Part shown: positions 36,802 to 44,377 of the stretch, one piece after another | How positions within the stretch are numbered: the stretch's first letter is position 1 | Layout of the letters: each line of letters starts with the position of its first letter | NCBI GenBank assembly: GCA_002336895.1 | Contig: DDFC01000017.1 | Coordinates: 29,221-93,220 of the forward strand | DNA: 64,000 nt | Origin: Verrucomicrobiaceae bacterium UBA1938 | Lineage (GTDB): Bacteria; Verrucomicrobiota; Verrucomicrobiia; Verrucomicrobiales; Verrucomicrobiaceae | Direction: 5' to 3' | Notes under the pieces: model-generated | Databases searched by the model: none | Told to the model about the DNA's origin: nothing | Seen by the model: only the letters and a program-made list of their open reading frames with translations | Made by a program: the position numbers and the translations under genes

Positions 36802-38286
36802 TCATGCCACGGTGTGAGTATGTGATGCGTTGGCAAAATTGGCCGGTATCCCCGCCTCCTCGCATGCTGCCTGATAATACCCAATCTGCCGCTTCATGGT
36901 GATTTTCTCGGCTGGCGACAGCTGCATTCCAAGATGGCGTTGGCGATCGATTGCCTCAAGCATGGCCCATTTTCCATCTAGCCTGTTCTTCGGTGACGGT
37001 ATTGATTTGTCGTCCGCGTTGGCTTTCTTGTGTTTTCCAATACCCCACAGGTGAATCAATTCCGGTTCCAGGCCTTGCCAGATCTGACGAACATCTTCCA
37101 ATACGTCGTCAAGAGGTCTCGCGAAATCAACTTTTATCCAGAACCTGATGATATCCGAAATCCGTCTGTGTCGTGCCTGAAGCGAACTGGTGCCTTCGAG
37201 ATCCGGTGGCCACAGATAGTATAAAATGCCCCGTTGTGTGCGATCCAAGTCCCACCAAAGACGTGCAAAACCCTCCCATGTCGGCAATGCACTGTTGCTG
37301 TGAAGGCGTGCGCGAAATTCATAGAAGAAGGCGCTGCGCTCCCAGAATCTACTGAACTGAGCGAACTCCTCTAGGCGGTTAACGGAATCAAGACGACGCC
37401 ACCACCACAAACCGCTGGCTTCGATTTCAGCCTCGGTCTTGAATTTCCCTGCAACCGGTTGGCGGAATGTGCGCCGTCTATAGGTCGCTGCACCGCCTCT
37501 CGATTTCATTTGTTGTGACAAAGAGAGTTCGTTAGCACGATTGATTGCGGAGGAAGAGCTTTGTCCCTCGTGATGATTCTTGATTGGCAAACCTTTGATC
37601 GACTGCGGGAGATCCCCACTTCGAAGCCGAGCAACTACTGCTGATGGATGCATATGCATTATATCCATTCCATTAACTCTCAGATCCACATGCTTAGCGA
37701 GGTGGCTCAAACGTTCGCCAATCGCGATCTGCTGCTGATCCCAGTGTTCCCACTGACATGCCACTAGCCAAGCAGTAGCCTCATCAAAACTGGCAAAGAA
37801 TGCGTATGGACCATGGAAATCGAACGATAGCAAGCGCGCCTGGATTTCATGATTTATTGCCTTGTTGACCCAGTCTTTTGAGGAGCGAAAATGTAAAAGG
37901 GGCCTGAGTGTCGATTCGGAAAGTCGGCATAGCGCCTCAACCCATGGTGTGTCTAATTGCACTATCGGAGCCAACGAAACGGGAATTTTGTAAACAGTGG
38001 GTCGAAATACCCAGCGGTCATCACGTCTTGAAACGTGGACGGCTGGGGCCTCGGAATCACAGGTCTGTCCTATGAAAAAGAAAGCATCCCTGCTCACTTT
38101 CTCCAGCCGCCCACCCCAACCGCTAGAAGATTTGGCCTGGGGTTGCGGAGGAGGTGGGGGGCTTATGTGGCACAGGACGATACTGTTTGATGCTCCCTTT
38201 TGAGTTTGGCACAGTTCCATCAGTTTCTCATAGGTGATGGTGTGTGTGAGAAATTGGGCAATGCTCTTGAGATTTATTTCGCTCAT
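36802..38286 (-). CDS. Hypothetical protein at the tRNA-proximal edge of the accessory region
   Basis: 494 residues from MSEINLKS. I recognise no family. After an N-terminal helical region comes a proline run (ISPPPPPQPQAKSSSGWGGR), a beta-rich middle with repeated aromatic clusters (FDFHGPYAFFASFDEATAWL; WLVACQWEHWDQQQIAIGER), and a basic region rich in tryptophan (GLWWWRRLDSVNRLEEFAQF). No signal peptide or membrane span is seen. Genes adjacent to a tRNA at an island edge are often integrases, but the tyrosine-recombinase R..HxxR..Y signature is not evident here. GC content is clearly lower than in the backbone. Confidence 0.6.
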   Translation of the reverse strand: MSEINLKSIAQFLTHTITYEKLMELCQTQKGASNSIVLCHISPPPPPQPQAKSSSGWGGRLEKVSRDAFFFIGQTCDSEAPAVHVSRRDDRWVFRPTVYKIPVSLAPIVQLDTPWVEALCRLSESTLRPLLHFRSSKDWVNKAINHEIQARLLSFDFHGPYAFFASFDEATAWLVACQWEHWDQQQIAIGERLSHLAKHVDLRVNGMDIMHMHPSAVVARLRSGDLPQSIKGLPIKNHHEGQSSSSAINRANELSLSQQMKSRGGAATYRRRTFRQPVAGKFKTEAEIEASGLWWWRRLDSVNRLEEFAQFSRFWERSAFFYEFRARLHSNSALPTWEGFARLWWDLDRTQRGILYYLWPPDLEGTSSLQARHRRISDIIRFWIKVDFARPLDDVLEDVRQIWQGLEPELIHLWGIGKHKKANADDKSIPSPKNRLDGKWAMLEAIDRQRHLGMQLSPAEKITMKRQIGYYQAACEEAGIPANFANASHTHTVA

Positions 38287-38426
38287 CAAGGTGCATCCAT
38301 TTTGGGTAATTGCGATTGTCAAATGAAAACACCAAAATAATGCAACAGCCAGACATGTTTTAGGGTTATCACAAGTACGGGAAAGGTCAGGATAAAGAGG
38401 GGCTCGGCGGCAAATAGTCGTCCGTC

Positions 38427-38693
38427 ATGGAAAACAAACCATCCAGCCATCCCGTAGTCCAAGAGTTGCAACGCGCAGTCTGGCTTCGGCTCCCAAAGCC
38501 GCCAGCTCGGTGCCCCCTCACATCTCTAAGTAGAGCAAAAATCTGTACACTGATTTTGCCATGTGAGGCCAATAATTTCAATCCGCCAGTTGTCAGTAAA
38601 TCGCTGAAAGCATCGAAGCAAGCAACCAGGGGACAAAGGCTTTACTCGGCGGAATCATTGCTCGCCTACATCAACGCCCAAGGAGCCGAATGA
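38427..38693 (+). CDS. Excisionase/AlpA-like helix-turn-helix protein
   Basis: 88 residues. The segment CPLTSLSRAKICTLILPCEA through NFNPPVVSKSL and TRGQRLYSAESLLAYINAQG has the winged-helix excisionase (HTH_17/AlpA-like) pattern: a recognition helix in LSRAKI, a wing, and a final strand/helix that selects the frame. Such proteins regulate integration and excision of mobile elements or bind operator DNA. Position just inside a tRNA-linked accessory region supports a mobile-element role. A hairpin follows after 19 bases. The match is from pattern memory, so confidence is moderate. Confidence 0.6.
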   Translation: MENKPSSHPVVQELQRAVWLRLPKPPARCPLTSLSRAKICTLILPCEANNFNPPVVSKSLKASKQATRGQRLYSAESLLAYINAQGAE

Positions 38694-38712
38694 CACGAAG
38701 CGAAAAACCTTT

Positions 38713-38740
38713 CGACCGCTGAGTACTGTTTCAGCGGTCG
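38713..38740. terminator. Hairpin after the excisionase-like gene
   Basis: A 10-bp perfect stem CGACCGCTGA / TCAGCGGTCG with an 8-base loop. No T-run follows on the plus strand, so a factor-dependent terminator or an RNA-stabilising hairpin is as likely as intrinsic termination. Confidence 0.5.
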
Positions 38741-38785
38741 ATCTCAAGCCTGTAAGGCAGGCAACAAACCATAAAGTAGCATAAA

Positions 38786-39145
38786 ATGACACGCATTGAA
38801 AAAAAGAACGTCCTCAAAGCAGCGCAAGAGGAAACACAAAAGTTCGTCGCAATTAAACGCGTCGAGCTGCGGGATGCACTCAAAGAGCTGGAGGAACTCA
38901 AGGCCGACGACGATTACTGCGTCAGCTTGGTCGAGCTTCTGAAGGCTTGCGCGGAGCCTATGGGGCTGGTCTACATTGGCCAGCTTCTTCCAGATCCAAC
39001 CCTGCTTCTGGAGGCCCGTAAAAAGCTTCGTGATCCGAAGGATGGTTCTCCAAAGGTGATCGAGGAATACAAAGACCCGAAAGACAAGACGAAAATCATG
39101 ATCCGTCTTCTTCAGGGAGCTAACCCAGCGCCGCAGATTGCATAA
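38786..39145 (+). CDS. Hypothetical small helical protein
   Basis: 119 residues, charged and mostly helical (KKNVLKAAQEETQKFVAIKR and LRDALKELEELKADDDYC), with LVYIGQLLPDPTLLLEARKK in the second half and no signal peptide. No family is recognised. It is the first of three rightward genes set off by hairpins that share the core GGCCGCCC, and probably belongs to the same element as the winged-helix replication-like gene. Confidence 0.5.
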   Translation: MTRIEKKNVLKAAQEETQKFVAIKRVELRDALKELEELKADDDYCVSLVELLKACAEPMGLVYIGQLLPDPTLLLEARKKLRDPKDGSPKVIEEYKDPKDKTKIMIRLLQGANPAPQIA

Positions 39146-39154
39146 CTGAAACTC

Positions 39155-39200
39155 GGCCGCCCGTGGAGGAATCAATCCAAAGCGGGCGGCCATACTTTTT
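39155..39200 (+). terminator. Terminator with GGCCGCCCG stem
   Basis: Arms GGCCGCCCG / CGGGCGGCC separated by 19 bases and followed by five T. It begins ten bases after the stop of the preceding small gene. The stem core recurs in the hairpin after the next gene. Confidence 0.7.
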
Positions 39201-39206
39201 CAAATA

Positions 39207-39809
39207 ATGAGACCAAGATTACCCCAGTTGGTGCCAATCTCAAAGCTACCGATCCAACCTCGGAAGTTCTACAAAAAAATCATCGAGCTGTCTTGTAGGG
39301 AAGGGGTGAAAGACCCCATGGAGTACCTCTTCAGCTCGTTGTGCAAATCTGGACAGAGCCTGATTATGTCCCGTCACCGCCAAAATGACGATGTGGTATG
39401 GACACGTGGTCAGGCTCTCCAGGGATGGCGAGATTTTTTCTGGCCGTTTGCTGTGGATAGCCGGAAGCTGTTCGTACCTCGCCACAAAAGACATTTTCGA
39501 ATGACCCGATACGAGGTACTGCAGTGGGATCGCGCTGCAGTTTCCGTTCCTCTCGGCAGCATCCCACCCCTGGTGAAGCTGCTGAAAACCGATGACAATG
39601 GTATTCGTGCCATTGTTGAAGCGCATGACGGCGTAGTTGTGATCTTCAAAGTGGATGCAGCTGACTATGTCACTTGGGCTCAGGAATGCCGAGGCCTGAA
39701 AAACACAATGGCCGCCAACAAGATCGAGCACGGCCGCTTCTCCCTCCACAACCTGGTGCCTATCTCCCGTAAAACAGTGGGCCATGGCGCTGTGCTGTTT
39801 CTTGCTTGA
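39207..39809 (+). CDS. Hypothetical protein
   Basis: 200 residues of mixed alpha/beta character with no recognised domain: LPIQPRKFYKKIIELSCREG near the N-terminus, a tryptophan-containing middle (VVWTRGQALQGWRDFFWPFA), VVVIFKVDAADYVTWAQECR near 150, and a C-terminus ending in VGHGAVLFLA. No signal peptide. It is isolated between two GGCCGCCC hairpins and so has its own transcript. Composition is of the accessory type. Confidence 0.5.
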   Translation: MRPRLPQLVPISKLPIQPRKFYKKIIELSCREGVKDPMEYLFSSLCKSGQSLIMSRHRQNDDVVWTRGQALQGWRDFFWPFAVDSRKLFVPRHKRHFRMTRYEVLQWDRAAVSVPLGSIPPLVKLLKTDDNGIRAIVEAHDGVVVIFKVDAADYVTWAQECRGLKNTMAANKIEHGRFSLHNLVPISRKTVGHGAVLFLA

Positions 39810-39820
39810 TCTAAATCCTT

Positions 39821-39910
39821 GGGCGGCCTGCGGAAGTGAACCACTGCGGGCTCAGCTTCAAACCCCTGCAGGACGCTGTAAACGCACTTCACGGGCCGCC
39901 CTCATTTTTT
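39821..39910 (+). terminator. Long hairpin with GGGCGGCC outer stem and T-run
   Basis: The outer stem GGGCGGCC pairs with GGCCGCCC and an inner stem GAAGTG pairs with CACTTC, enclosing a loop of about 46 bases, with six T directly after. It combines terminator form with a folded interior. It may be a small RNA or the leader of the downstream replication-like gene. Confidence 0.6.
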
Positions 39911-39917
39911 CGCCCTA

Positions 39918-40517
39918 ATGAAACCTCATTCATTTTCTAAAACGATCGCAGATGTCCACGGAGTCAGCGCGGCAATAGTTCTCAAATACCTGGCATACAA
40001 GACCCGCAAAAGCACAAATATCCGTGACAACAAACAGTGGTACTTCGACACCTTGACGGAACTTGAGAAAAAGTTTCCTTACCTCGGGCGAAGCACCATT
40101 GATGACGCATTGAGAGAACTCGGTGAAAAAAGTCTGGTTGAGATTGGCAACTTCAACAAACATGCCTATGACCGCACTCGGTGGTATCATGTCCCTGAGC
40201 AGTACTGGGAAGCCGCTGAAGATCACAAAATCAGTTTTCATGCCTCAGACGCAGAAGCTCATGGAGTGACTGCGGCGGTGATCATGTTCAACCTCGAATA
40301 CTGGCTGAAGAAAAAATTAAAAGCCGGCAGCGAGACACATGCGATTAGCCCCGAAAAACTGGCCGAGCATCTGCCACTGAAGGCCTCGACGATAAGAACC
40401 ACGTTGGCGAAGCTTGTGGGCGTCGGGGCGTTAATCAAGGTGCCGGACAAAAAAAGCGAGTATGCGTTTCCCCCTAGTCGTATGCGTGTTCTCAGAATGA
40501 AAGCGCTGCTGTCGTGA
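39918..40517 (+). CDS. Tandem winged-helix protein, candidate replication initiator
   Basis: 199 residues in two similar halves. Each begins with VHGVSAAIVLKYLAYK or AHGVTAAVIMFNLEYW and continues to a helix-turn-helix (LGRSTIDDALRELGEKSLVE; LKASTIRTTLAKLVGVGALI) and a wing. Two winged helices in tandem are the architecture of plasmid Rep initiators (RepE, TrfA, pi) and of some phage replisome organisers. Directly behind the stop lie five regularly spaced direct repeats, as expected of an iteron origin. Homology between the halves suggests internal duplication. Function is inference from architecture and context; a dual-domain transcription regulator is the alternative. Confidence 0.6.
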   Translation: MKPHSFSKTIADVHGVSAAIVLKYLAYKTRKSTNIRDNKQWYFDTLTELEKKFPYLGRSTIDDALRELGEKSLVEIGNFNKHAYDRTRWYHVPEQYWEAAEDHKISFHASDAEAHGVTAAVIMFNLEYWLKKKLKAGSETHAISPEKLAEHLPLKASTIRTTLAKLVGVGALIKVPDKKSEYAFPPSRMRVLRMKALLS

Positions 40518-40534
40518 TCATGCAAATGTCAGCA

Positions 40535-40624
40535 TCCGGACGACATGAGATATAATCCGGACAGGGGCGTTAGAATCCGGACGAGGTGCCAAGTGATCCG
40601 GATGGCAAATGACAAAATCCGGAC
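40535..40624 (+). repeat. Five ATCCGGA direct repeats at 20-21 bp spacing (iteron-like)
   Basis: ATCCGGA begins at 40535, 40556, 40576, 40597 and 40618, that is at steps of 21, 20, 21 and 21, which puts every copy on the same face of the helix. Most copies are preceded by A or AA and followed by C. The array fills the gap between the tandem winged-helix gene and the next gene, and AT-rich sequence (TATACCCATTATAAAAA) follows. These are the features of an iteron origin. An autoregulatory operator is the alternative. Confidence 0.75.
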
Positions 40625-40648
40625 AACTATACCCATTATAAAAACCCT

Positions 40649-41914
40649 TTGAAACAACCATTTGAAGATTCCATTAAAAACACATTAAAAAAGTCCGGCG
40701 AAGCCGGGTCTTTTCATGTGCAAAAACCAATCCCTCTCACGTATTCGTTTGATAAGCCCGTTTATTTAGAGAGACCCAAGAATCAGGCATATGCTTTTTT
40801 GGGTAAGGACGCATTGAGGATGGCAAAGATTGATTCGGCAAATGAGGAGACAGTCATTGTGCAGGATGAAGATGTAACAATAGACGAACTCATCGCATCA
40901 CTGAAAAGCAGGTATGATGATGTTGTCACCTTGGATGACCTTGAGCATGAGACTATCAACAAGGTCAAAAATAGCATCGTCAGTGATTACGACTGGAATC
41001 ATGTCACCGAGGAATGTGAACATCATGGGGTGTTGTTTGATCCCGGTGATTCCGAAGCCGTGGTTAGATCATGGTGGTTGTGCAGAATTGTGAAGGAATT
41101 CATCAGTACACAGGATGCAGAACTGATCAGATTTGCAGTGGAAAAGCATGATCCTGATTTTTCTATGCGTGCTTTTGCATCATCATTTTTAAACTTCTAC
41201 TGCGGTCAGACCGATTACCTTCAACGTGCTGGTTTAACAGGTGAAGATTTCAAAATCCGTGGGCTCTACGCTGGTCTTGAGCTTTTGGCGCGTGGAATAC
41301 AGAACGCCCAAGATCTGGTTCCCTCGGACACCCTCAAATCAGGGGTGGGATGGGAAGCTGTGGAGAGCGTATGCGATGAGGTTCTGACCAGCGTGGCAAA
41401 GACCGAGAAAGGAAGGTTTGACGCTCTCAGGAGCTTGGCTGTGGATCGCCATGCAGAACATCGAGAGGATTTTGTCTGGGGAGAGGACGACAACGCTTGG
41501 AATCCAGCTTTACCGTCAGCATCCAAAGCAAGGATCTTCATGAAGGCGGTGGCGCAAATGAAGGCCGCAGGAGTTCCTGTAACGATTCCCGTGCTCGACA
41601 GGCAACACAATATCGTGGCGGTTTGTCTCATCCGATTTCAAGGCATTCACTGTCGAAACGCGGATATTGAACGAGTGGCCGAATTGTTTGAACAAAGACC
41701 CTGGATATCCGCCGACAGACTCACTGAAGGATTCCGGGTTTATATGAGACAGTTCACCACTGGGCTAAAAAAAGGTGAAGGCTTCAAGAGGCGTCGTTTT
41801 TACAGTACCAACATGGCCTCGGTCAGCTGGTTCCTGCGACACTTTGACAAGATCGTCAAAGAAATGGAAGGAGATTACGGGGAGCGGTTTAATCGACTGC
41901 GTGCTCCTAAATAA
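40649..41914 (+). CDS. Hypothetical protein downstream of the iteron-like array
   Basis: 421 residues beginning with TTG. A TAA stop nine bases upstream excludes an earlier start and no ATG occurs for 57 codons. The protein is acidic at the start (VIVQDEDVTIDELIASLKSR), helical through the middle, and ends basic (KGEGFKRRRFYSTNMASVSW). WWLCRIVKEFISTQDAELIR and RAFASSFLNFYCGQ are notable stretches. I see no catalytic motif. Its position after the repeats suggests a role in replication, partition or maintenance of the element, but this is inference only. Confidence 0.55.
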   Translation: MKQPFEDSIKNTLKKSGEAGSFHVQKPIPLTYSFDKPVYLERPKNQAYAFLGKDALRMAKIDSANEETVIVQDEDVTIDELIASLKSRYDDVVTLDDLEHETINKVKNSIVSDYDWNHVTEECEHHGVLFDPGDSEAVVRSWWLCRIVKEFISTQDAELIRFAVEKHDPDFSMRAFASSFLNFYCGQTDYLQRAGLTGEDFKIRGLYAGLELLARGIQNAQDLVPSDTLKSGVGWEAVESVCDEVLTSVAKTEKGRFDALRSLAVDRHAEHREDFVWGEDDNAWNPALPSASKARIFMKAVAQMKAAGVPVTIPVLDRQHNIVAVCLIRFQGIHCRNADIERVAELFEQRPWISADRLTEGFRVYMRQFTTGLKKGEGFKRRRFYSTNMASVSWFLRHFDKIVKEMEGDYGERFNRLRAPK

Positions 41915-42063
41915 GCATGAGGATTCTTTGATCTGTACATGCCAATCCAAGTTTGATAAAATTAAAAAAGCTGGCGGAAAATCCGTCGCTCGATGCATGG
42001 GCAAAGAGCTGTGAAAGGAAGACCTTCATTCACAAGCATTTTGGATAAAGCATACACTAGCAT

Positions 42064-42474
42064 ATGAAACTAATACGAGAGGTGTCCTATGAGACACCAG
42101 AAGACACACACAACGGGACCATCATCAATGCCACTCTGAACAAGGACACCAAGAACGGGAGGCAGAGGGAAAACCTTCGCCTCACGATTGCGGTTGATCC
42201 GGTTCCAGAGGAACCATTCCTCGATTACCGGGTGAGGAGGGACTATTGGGGAAACCAAACCGACAACCTATTCAATGACATGTATGAGCTCTTGGGTGCT
42301 GACTTGGTCCATTTGACCGACGAGACTGGTGAAATCCTCCCTGAAAAACTCAACCTGCTGCATGGAAAGAGGGTGAGGTTTGACGTGATCCATGAGACCC
42401 GCCCTGGATTCAAGGTGGCCTACAGGAAGGTCCAGAACCTGCGACCACTGAAAAACGTGAGAGAGGCGGCATGA
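42064..42474 (+). CDS. Hypothetical protein
   Basis: 136 residues, beta-rich, with no signal peptide. The middle portion NLRLTIAVDPVPEEPFLDYR and a C-terminal GKRVRFDVIHETRPGFKVAY give an OB- or SH3-like impression, as in phage or plasmid single-strand-binding accessory proteins, but no definite family signature is seen. A strong terminator lies 16 bases after the stop. A 149-base gap separates it from the preceding gene, with no recognisable promoter. Confidence 0.5.
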   Translation: MKLIREVSYETPEDTHNGTIINATLNKDTKNGRQRENLRLTIAVDPVPEEPFLDYRVRRDYWGNQTDNLFNDMYELLGADLVHLTDETGEILPEKLNLLHGKRVRFDVIHETRPGFKVAYRKVQNLRPLKNVREAA

Positions 42475-42490
42475 CCCGGCTTCAAAGGGT

Positions 42491-42533
42491 CTCCAATGCT
42501 CATGACTTCACAAATGAGCATTGGAGGCTTTTT
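42491..42533 (+). terminator. Strong intrinsic terminator
   Basis: A 13-bp perfect stem CTCCAATGCTCAT / ATGAGCATTGGAG with a 10-base loop and a T5 run two bases beyond the stem. It closes the rightward transcript of the 42-kb gene. Confidence 0.9.
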
Positions 42534-42647
42534 GACGGCTTGGTAGGTGTATCGGCTGCAATCCACCCTCGGGGGGGGCAAGGGCTCCTGGATGCCCTTC
42601 TGGCGCTGGGAATAACCACCAACGCTGTTTGAGCCTGAAAAACTCCG

Positions 42648-42947
42648 ATGCGCGAATTAATAATCACCGACAGCTTTAACGGGCTCTTGTCACGAATGGC
42701 GGGCCTCAATCACCTGGGGATACTGCTGGAAGGGCGCAAGATCCTCAAAAATGCAAAGAGGCAGAAAACTGAACCGGCAATGCGGATGTCCGAGGTGAGC
42801 CAGTTGACCGGTATGACACAGGAGGATCTGGACTTTTTCGTCTCACTCCGGCTGATCGACGTGGTCCAGCCCGCAGATGATCCGGTCATTTCCCTCCGGC
42901 ATGTGCATTGTTTGGTGAGGATCTTCTTCGAGATGGTGAATGGCTGA
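42648..42947 (+). CDS. Small putative MerR-like DNA-binding protein
   Basis: 99 residues. After an N-terminal helical segment, MRMSEVSQLTGMTQEDLDFF followed by VSLRLIDVVQPADDPVISLR has the spacing of a MerR/HTH_17 winged helix (MxxxEVAxLTGVxxxxLxxx..glI). No sensor domain follows, so it resembles small excisionase or regulator proteins of mobile elements. The assignment rests on pattern only. Confidence 0.45.
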   Translation: MRELIITDSFNGLLSRMAGLNHLGILLEGRKILKNAKRQKTEPAMRMSEVSQLTGMTQEDLDFFVSLRLIDVVQPADDPVISLRHVHCLVRIFFEMVNG

Positions 42948-42990
42948 GGAACAGTTTCAAAAAGCGCCTTGAGAGTCAAAAGTGTCTTGA

Positions 42991-43503
42991 TTACCACGCA
43001 GAAACCTGTTGCCACCAGCGAATGACTTTCGGCCAAGCATGAAGGTCGCATTGTGCCGCTTCAATCAGCTTTGGTAGGTATAGCTTGAAGACATCATTGG
43101 CTTTCTCCCAATGCTCAAAGGGAAGCATGTCTCCATAAAAGGTTCCTTCATACTCATGAACGCAATCCCTCAATAACTGAGCCGCATCCGATCCTACGAA
43201 ATATTCACCTGTAAGGCTGATTTCACAAATTCGTTTAATCGCCTTATTGAAGAATTCACCTTCGATTTCATCATCGTCGGTCGGCGCTACGGGATTCTGT
43301 CTCTCGTCGAAGTGATAAGCCTCGTTGGCTAAGCAGTTGGATCTTCGAATGCAAATCAAGAACGATTCAATCAACTCGGTGTAAATATTTCGTTTGCTCT
43401 CCCACCAGGCTTTTTGCTTGTGCTGGGATAAAACGAGCCAGCTTCCTCCCAGAGCCCCTAAAAAAGTGACACCTGCTTGTAGGACGACATCTGCGAAATT
43501 CAT
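42991..43503 (-). CDS. Hypothetical single-span membrane protein
   Basis: 170 residues with an N-terminal membrane span (about 6-25, VVLQAGVTFLGALGGSWLVL) followed by a basic QHKQKAWWESKRNIYTELIE stretch and a helical soluble domain rich in tryptophan near the end (WPKVIRWWQQVSAW). Small accessory proteins of this kind (short anchor plus coiled helices) are frequent near defence islands, but no family is recognised. It reads leftward, against the preceding gene. Confidence 0.5.
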   Translation of the reverse strand: MNFADVVLQAGVTFLGALGGSWLVLSQHKQKAWWESKRNIYTELIESFLICIRRSNCLANEAYHFDERQNPVAPTDDDEIEGEFFNKAIKRICEISLTGEYFVGSDAAQLLRDCVHEYEGTFYGDMLPFEHWEKANDVFKLYLPKLIEAAQCDLHAWPKVIRWWQQVSAW

Positions 43504-43558
43504 ACGCCGAGAAAGAGATGCGCTAACAATGTTGCATGCCTCTCTGTTCGAAAGATGG

Positions 43559-43789
43559 CTACTTTTTCCCGTCAGCCTTCTTCTGAGCTGCCCAACGCTT
43601 CTTCTGGGCTTCCGCGATACGCTTTTTGCCTTCTTCAGACATCGTTCGCTGCTTCTTTGGGCGTCCAGGGCCTCTCTTTGCCGTGTCTGAGGATTCCCCC
43701 AAGATGGAGGCGAGTTCAGACTGTGCTTCTTCGAGCTTGATTGCGAGTTTGAGGGCTTGTTTGAGCTGAGAGACGGAGGGGAGGGGCAT
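43559..43789 (-). CDS. Small AT-hook protein
   Basis: 76 residues. Residues about 38-48 read KRGPGRPKKQ, an AT-hook core (GRP flanked by basic residues) that inserts in the minor groove of AT-rich DNA. MSEEGKKRIAEAQKKRWAAQ follows and is a basic helix common in nucleoid-associated or homing-associated proteins. The N-terminal 30 residues form an amphipathic helix (LKQALKLAIKLEEAQSELAS) that could dimerise as in H-NS-like proteins. Inference: an accessory-region nucleoid protein. Confidence 0.65.
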   Translation of the reverse strand: MPLPSVSQLKQALKLAIKLEEAQSELASILGESSDTAKRGPGRPKKQRTMSEEGKKRIAEAQKKRWAAQKKADGKK

Positions 43790-43793
43790 GGTG

Positions 43794-44279
43794 TTAAATG
43801 GTTGGATCTTTGCCGAATATCAGGTCAAATGCTAGATCTTCAAGGCTCATCCATCTCAGGTCAGGATCAATGGAATGTGCTTCTGCCAGAGAATGTCGGC
43901 ACTGTTCAAGATCCTGCAAGGCAGCAAAACACTTGGCTTTGAGATGATTGTAATGCACCAGATGTGTGCGTTTGGGCTCGATCTGATTCAACCAGTCGAG
44001 TGCTTCCCTTGGTTCGCCGGCGTCATAACGAAGTTGTGCGACCAGGTGCATTCGATCTGTATTCTCAGGATCACCCATGCTCAAGGACTCAGCCAGGTAT
44101 GACGCTTTGAGAAAATGACCAGTCTTGACGAGGATTGTCATTTGGAGCTGAATCGCCTCTTGCGTGATCTTGAGTTGGCTGGGAAGCGTCTCCAGGACAT
44201 TAGATGCCTCGTCATACAGGCCTAGTTCGATATAGCCCTCGGCCTGCTCACACAACTTGATGAACGAGTCTCTGGTCAT
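43794..44279 (-). CDS. Tetratricopeptide-repeat-like protein
   Basis: About 161 residues from ATG (MTRDSFIK); a TTG start 27 bases upstream would add nine residues. The sequence is a series of helix pairs with TPR spacing, for example AEGYIELGLYDEASNVLETL, ILVKTGHFLKASYLAESLSM, AQLRYDAGEPREALDWLNQI and AKCFAALQDLEQCRHSLAEA. TPR proteins mediate protein contacts. It lies four bases downstream of the AT-hook gene end in the same leftward direction and close to the Hxs locus, but a link to that system is not shown. Confidence 0.7.
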   Translation of the reverse strand: MTRDSFIKLCEQAEGYIELGLYDEASNVLETLPSQLKITQEAIQLQMTILVKTGHFLKASYLAESLSMGDPENTDRMHLVAQLRYDAGEPREALDWLNQIEPKRTHLVHYNHLKAKCFAALQDLEQCRHSLAEAHSIDPDLRWMSLEDLAFDLIFGKDPTI

Positions 44280-44377
44280 GTCGACTGTGTCGCTGTAGGT
44301 GCTCAAGAATCAAATTTGTGATTTCAGGGGCCAAAAAGCATTGGCCCTGGAGCCTCATTTAAACGGCCAAACACGAA

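Noticed and set aside
36543..36817. Short frames overlapping tRNA-Lys and the following gap as a truncated integrase
   Set aside because: No recombinase motif is present and one of the frames runs through the tRNA itself. The gap is better left as non-coding.
36802..38286. The first accessory gene as a tyrosine integrase
   Set aside because: Its place beside a tRNA suggests this, but the conserved arginine, HxxR and tyrosine signature near the C-terminus is not seen.
40535..40624. The five ATCCGGA repeats as a CRISPR array
   Set aside because: The repeat unit is only 7-9 bases with about 13-base spacers and no cas gene is present. Helical phasing fits iterons or operators instead.
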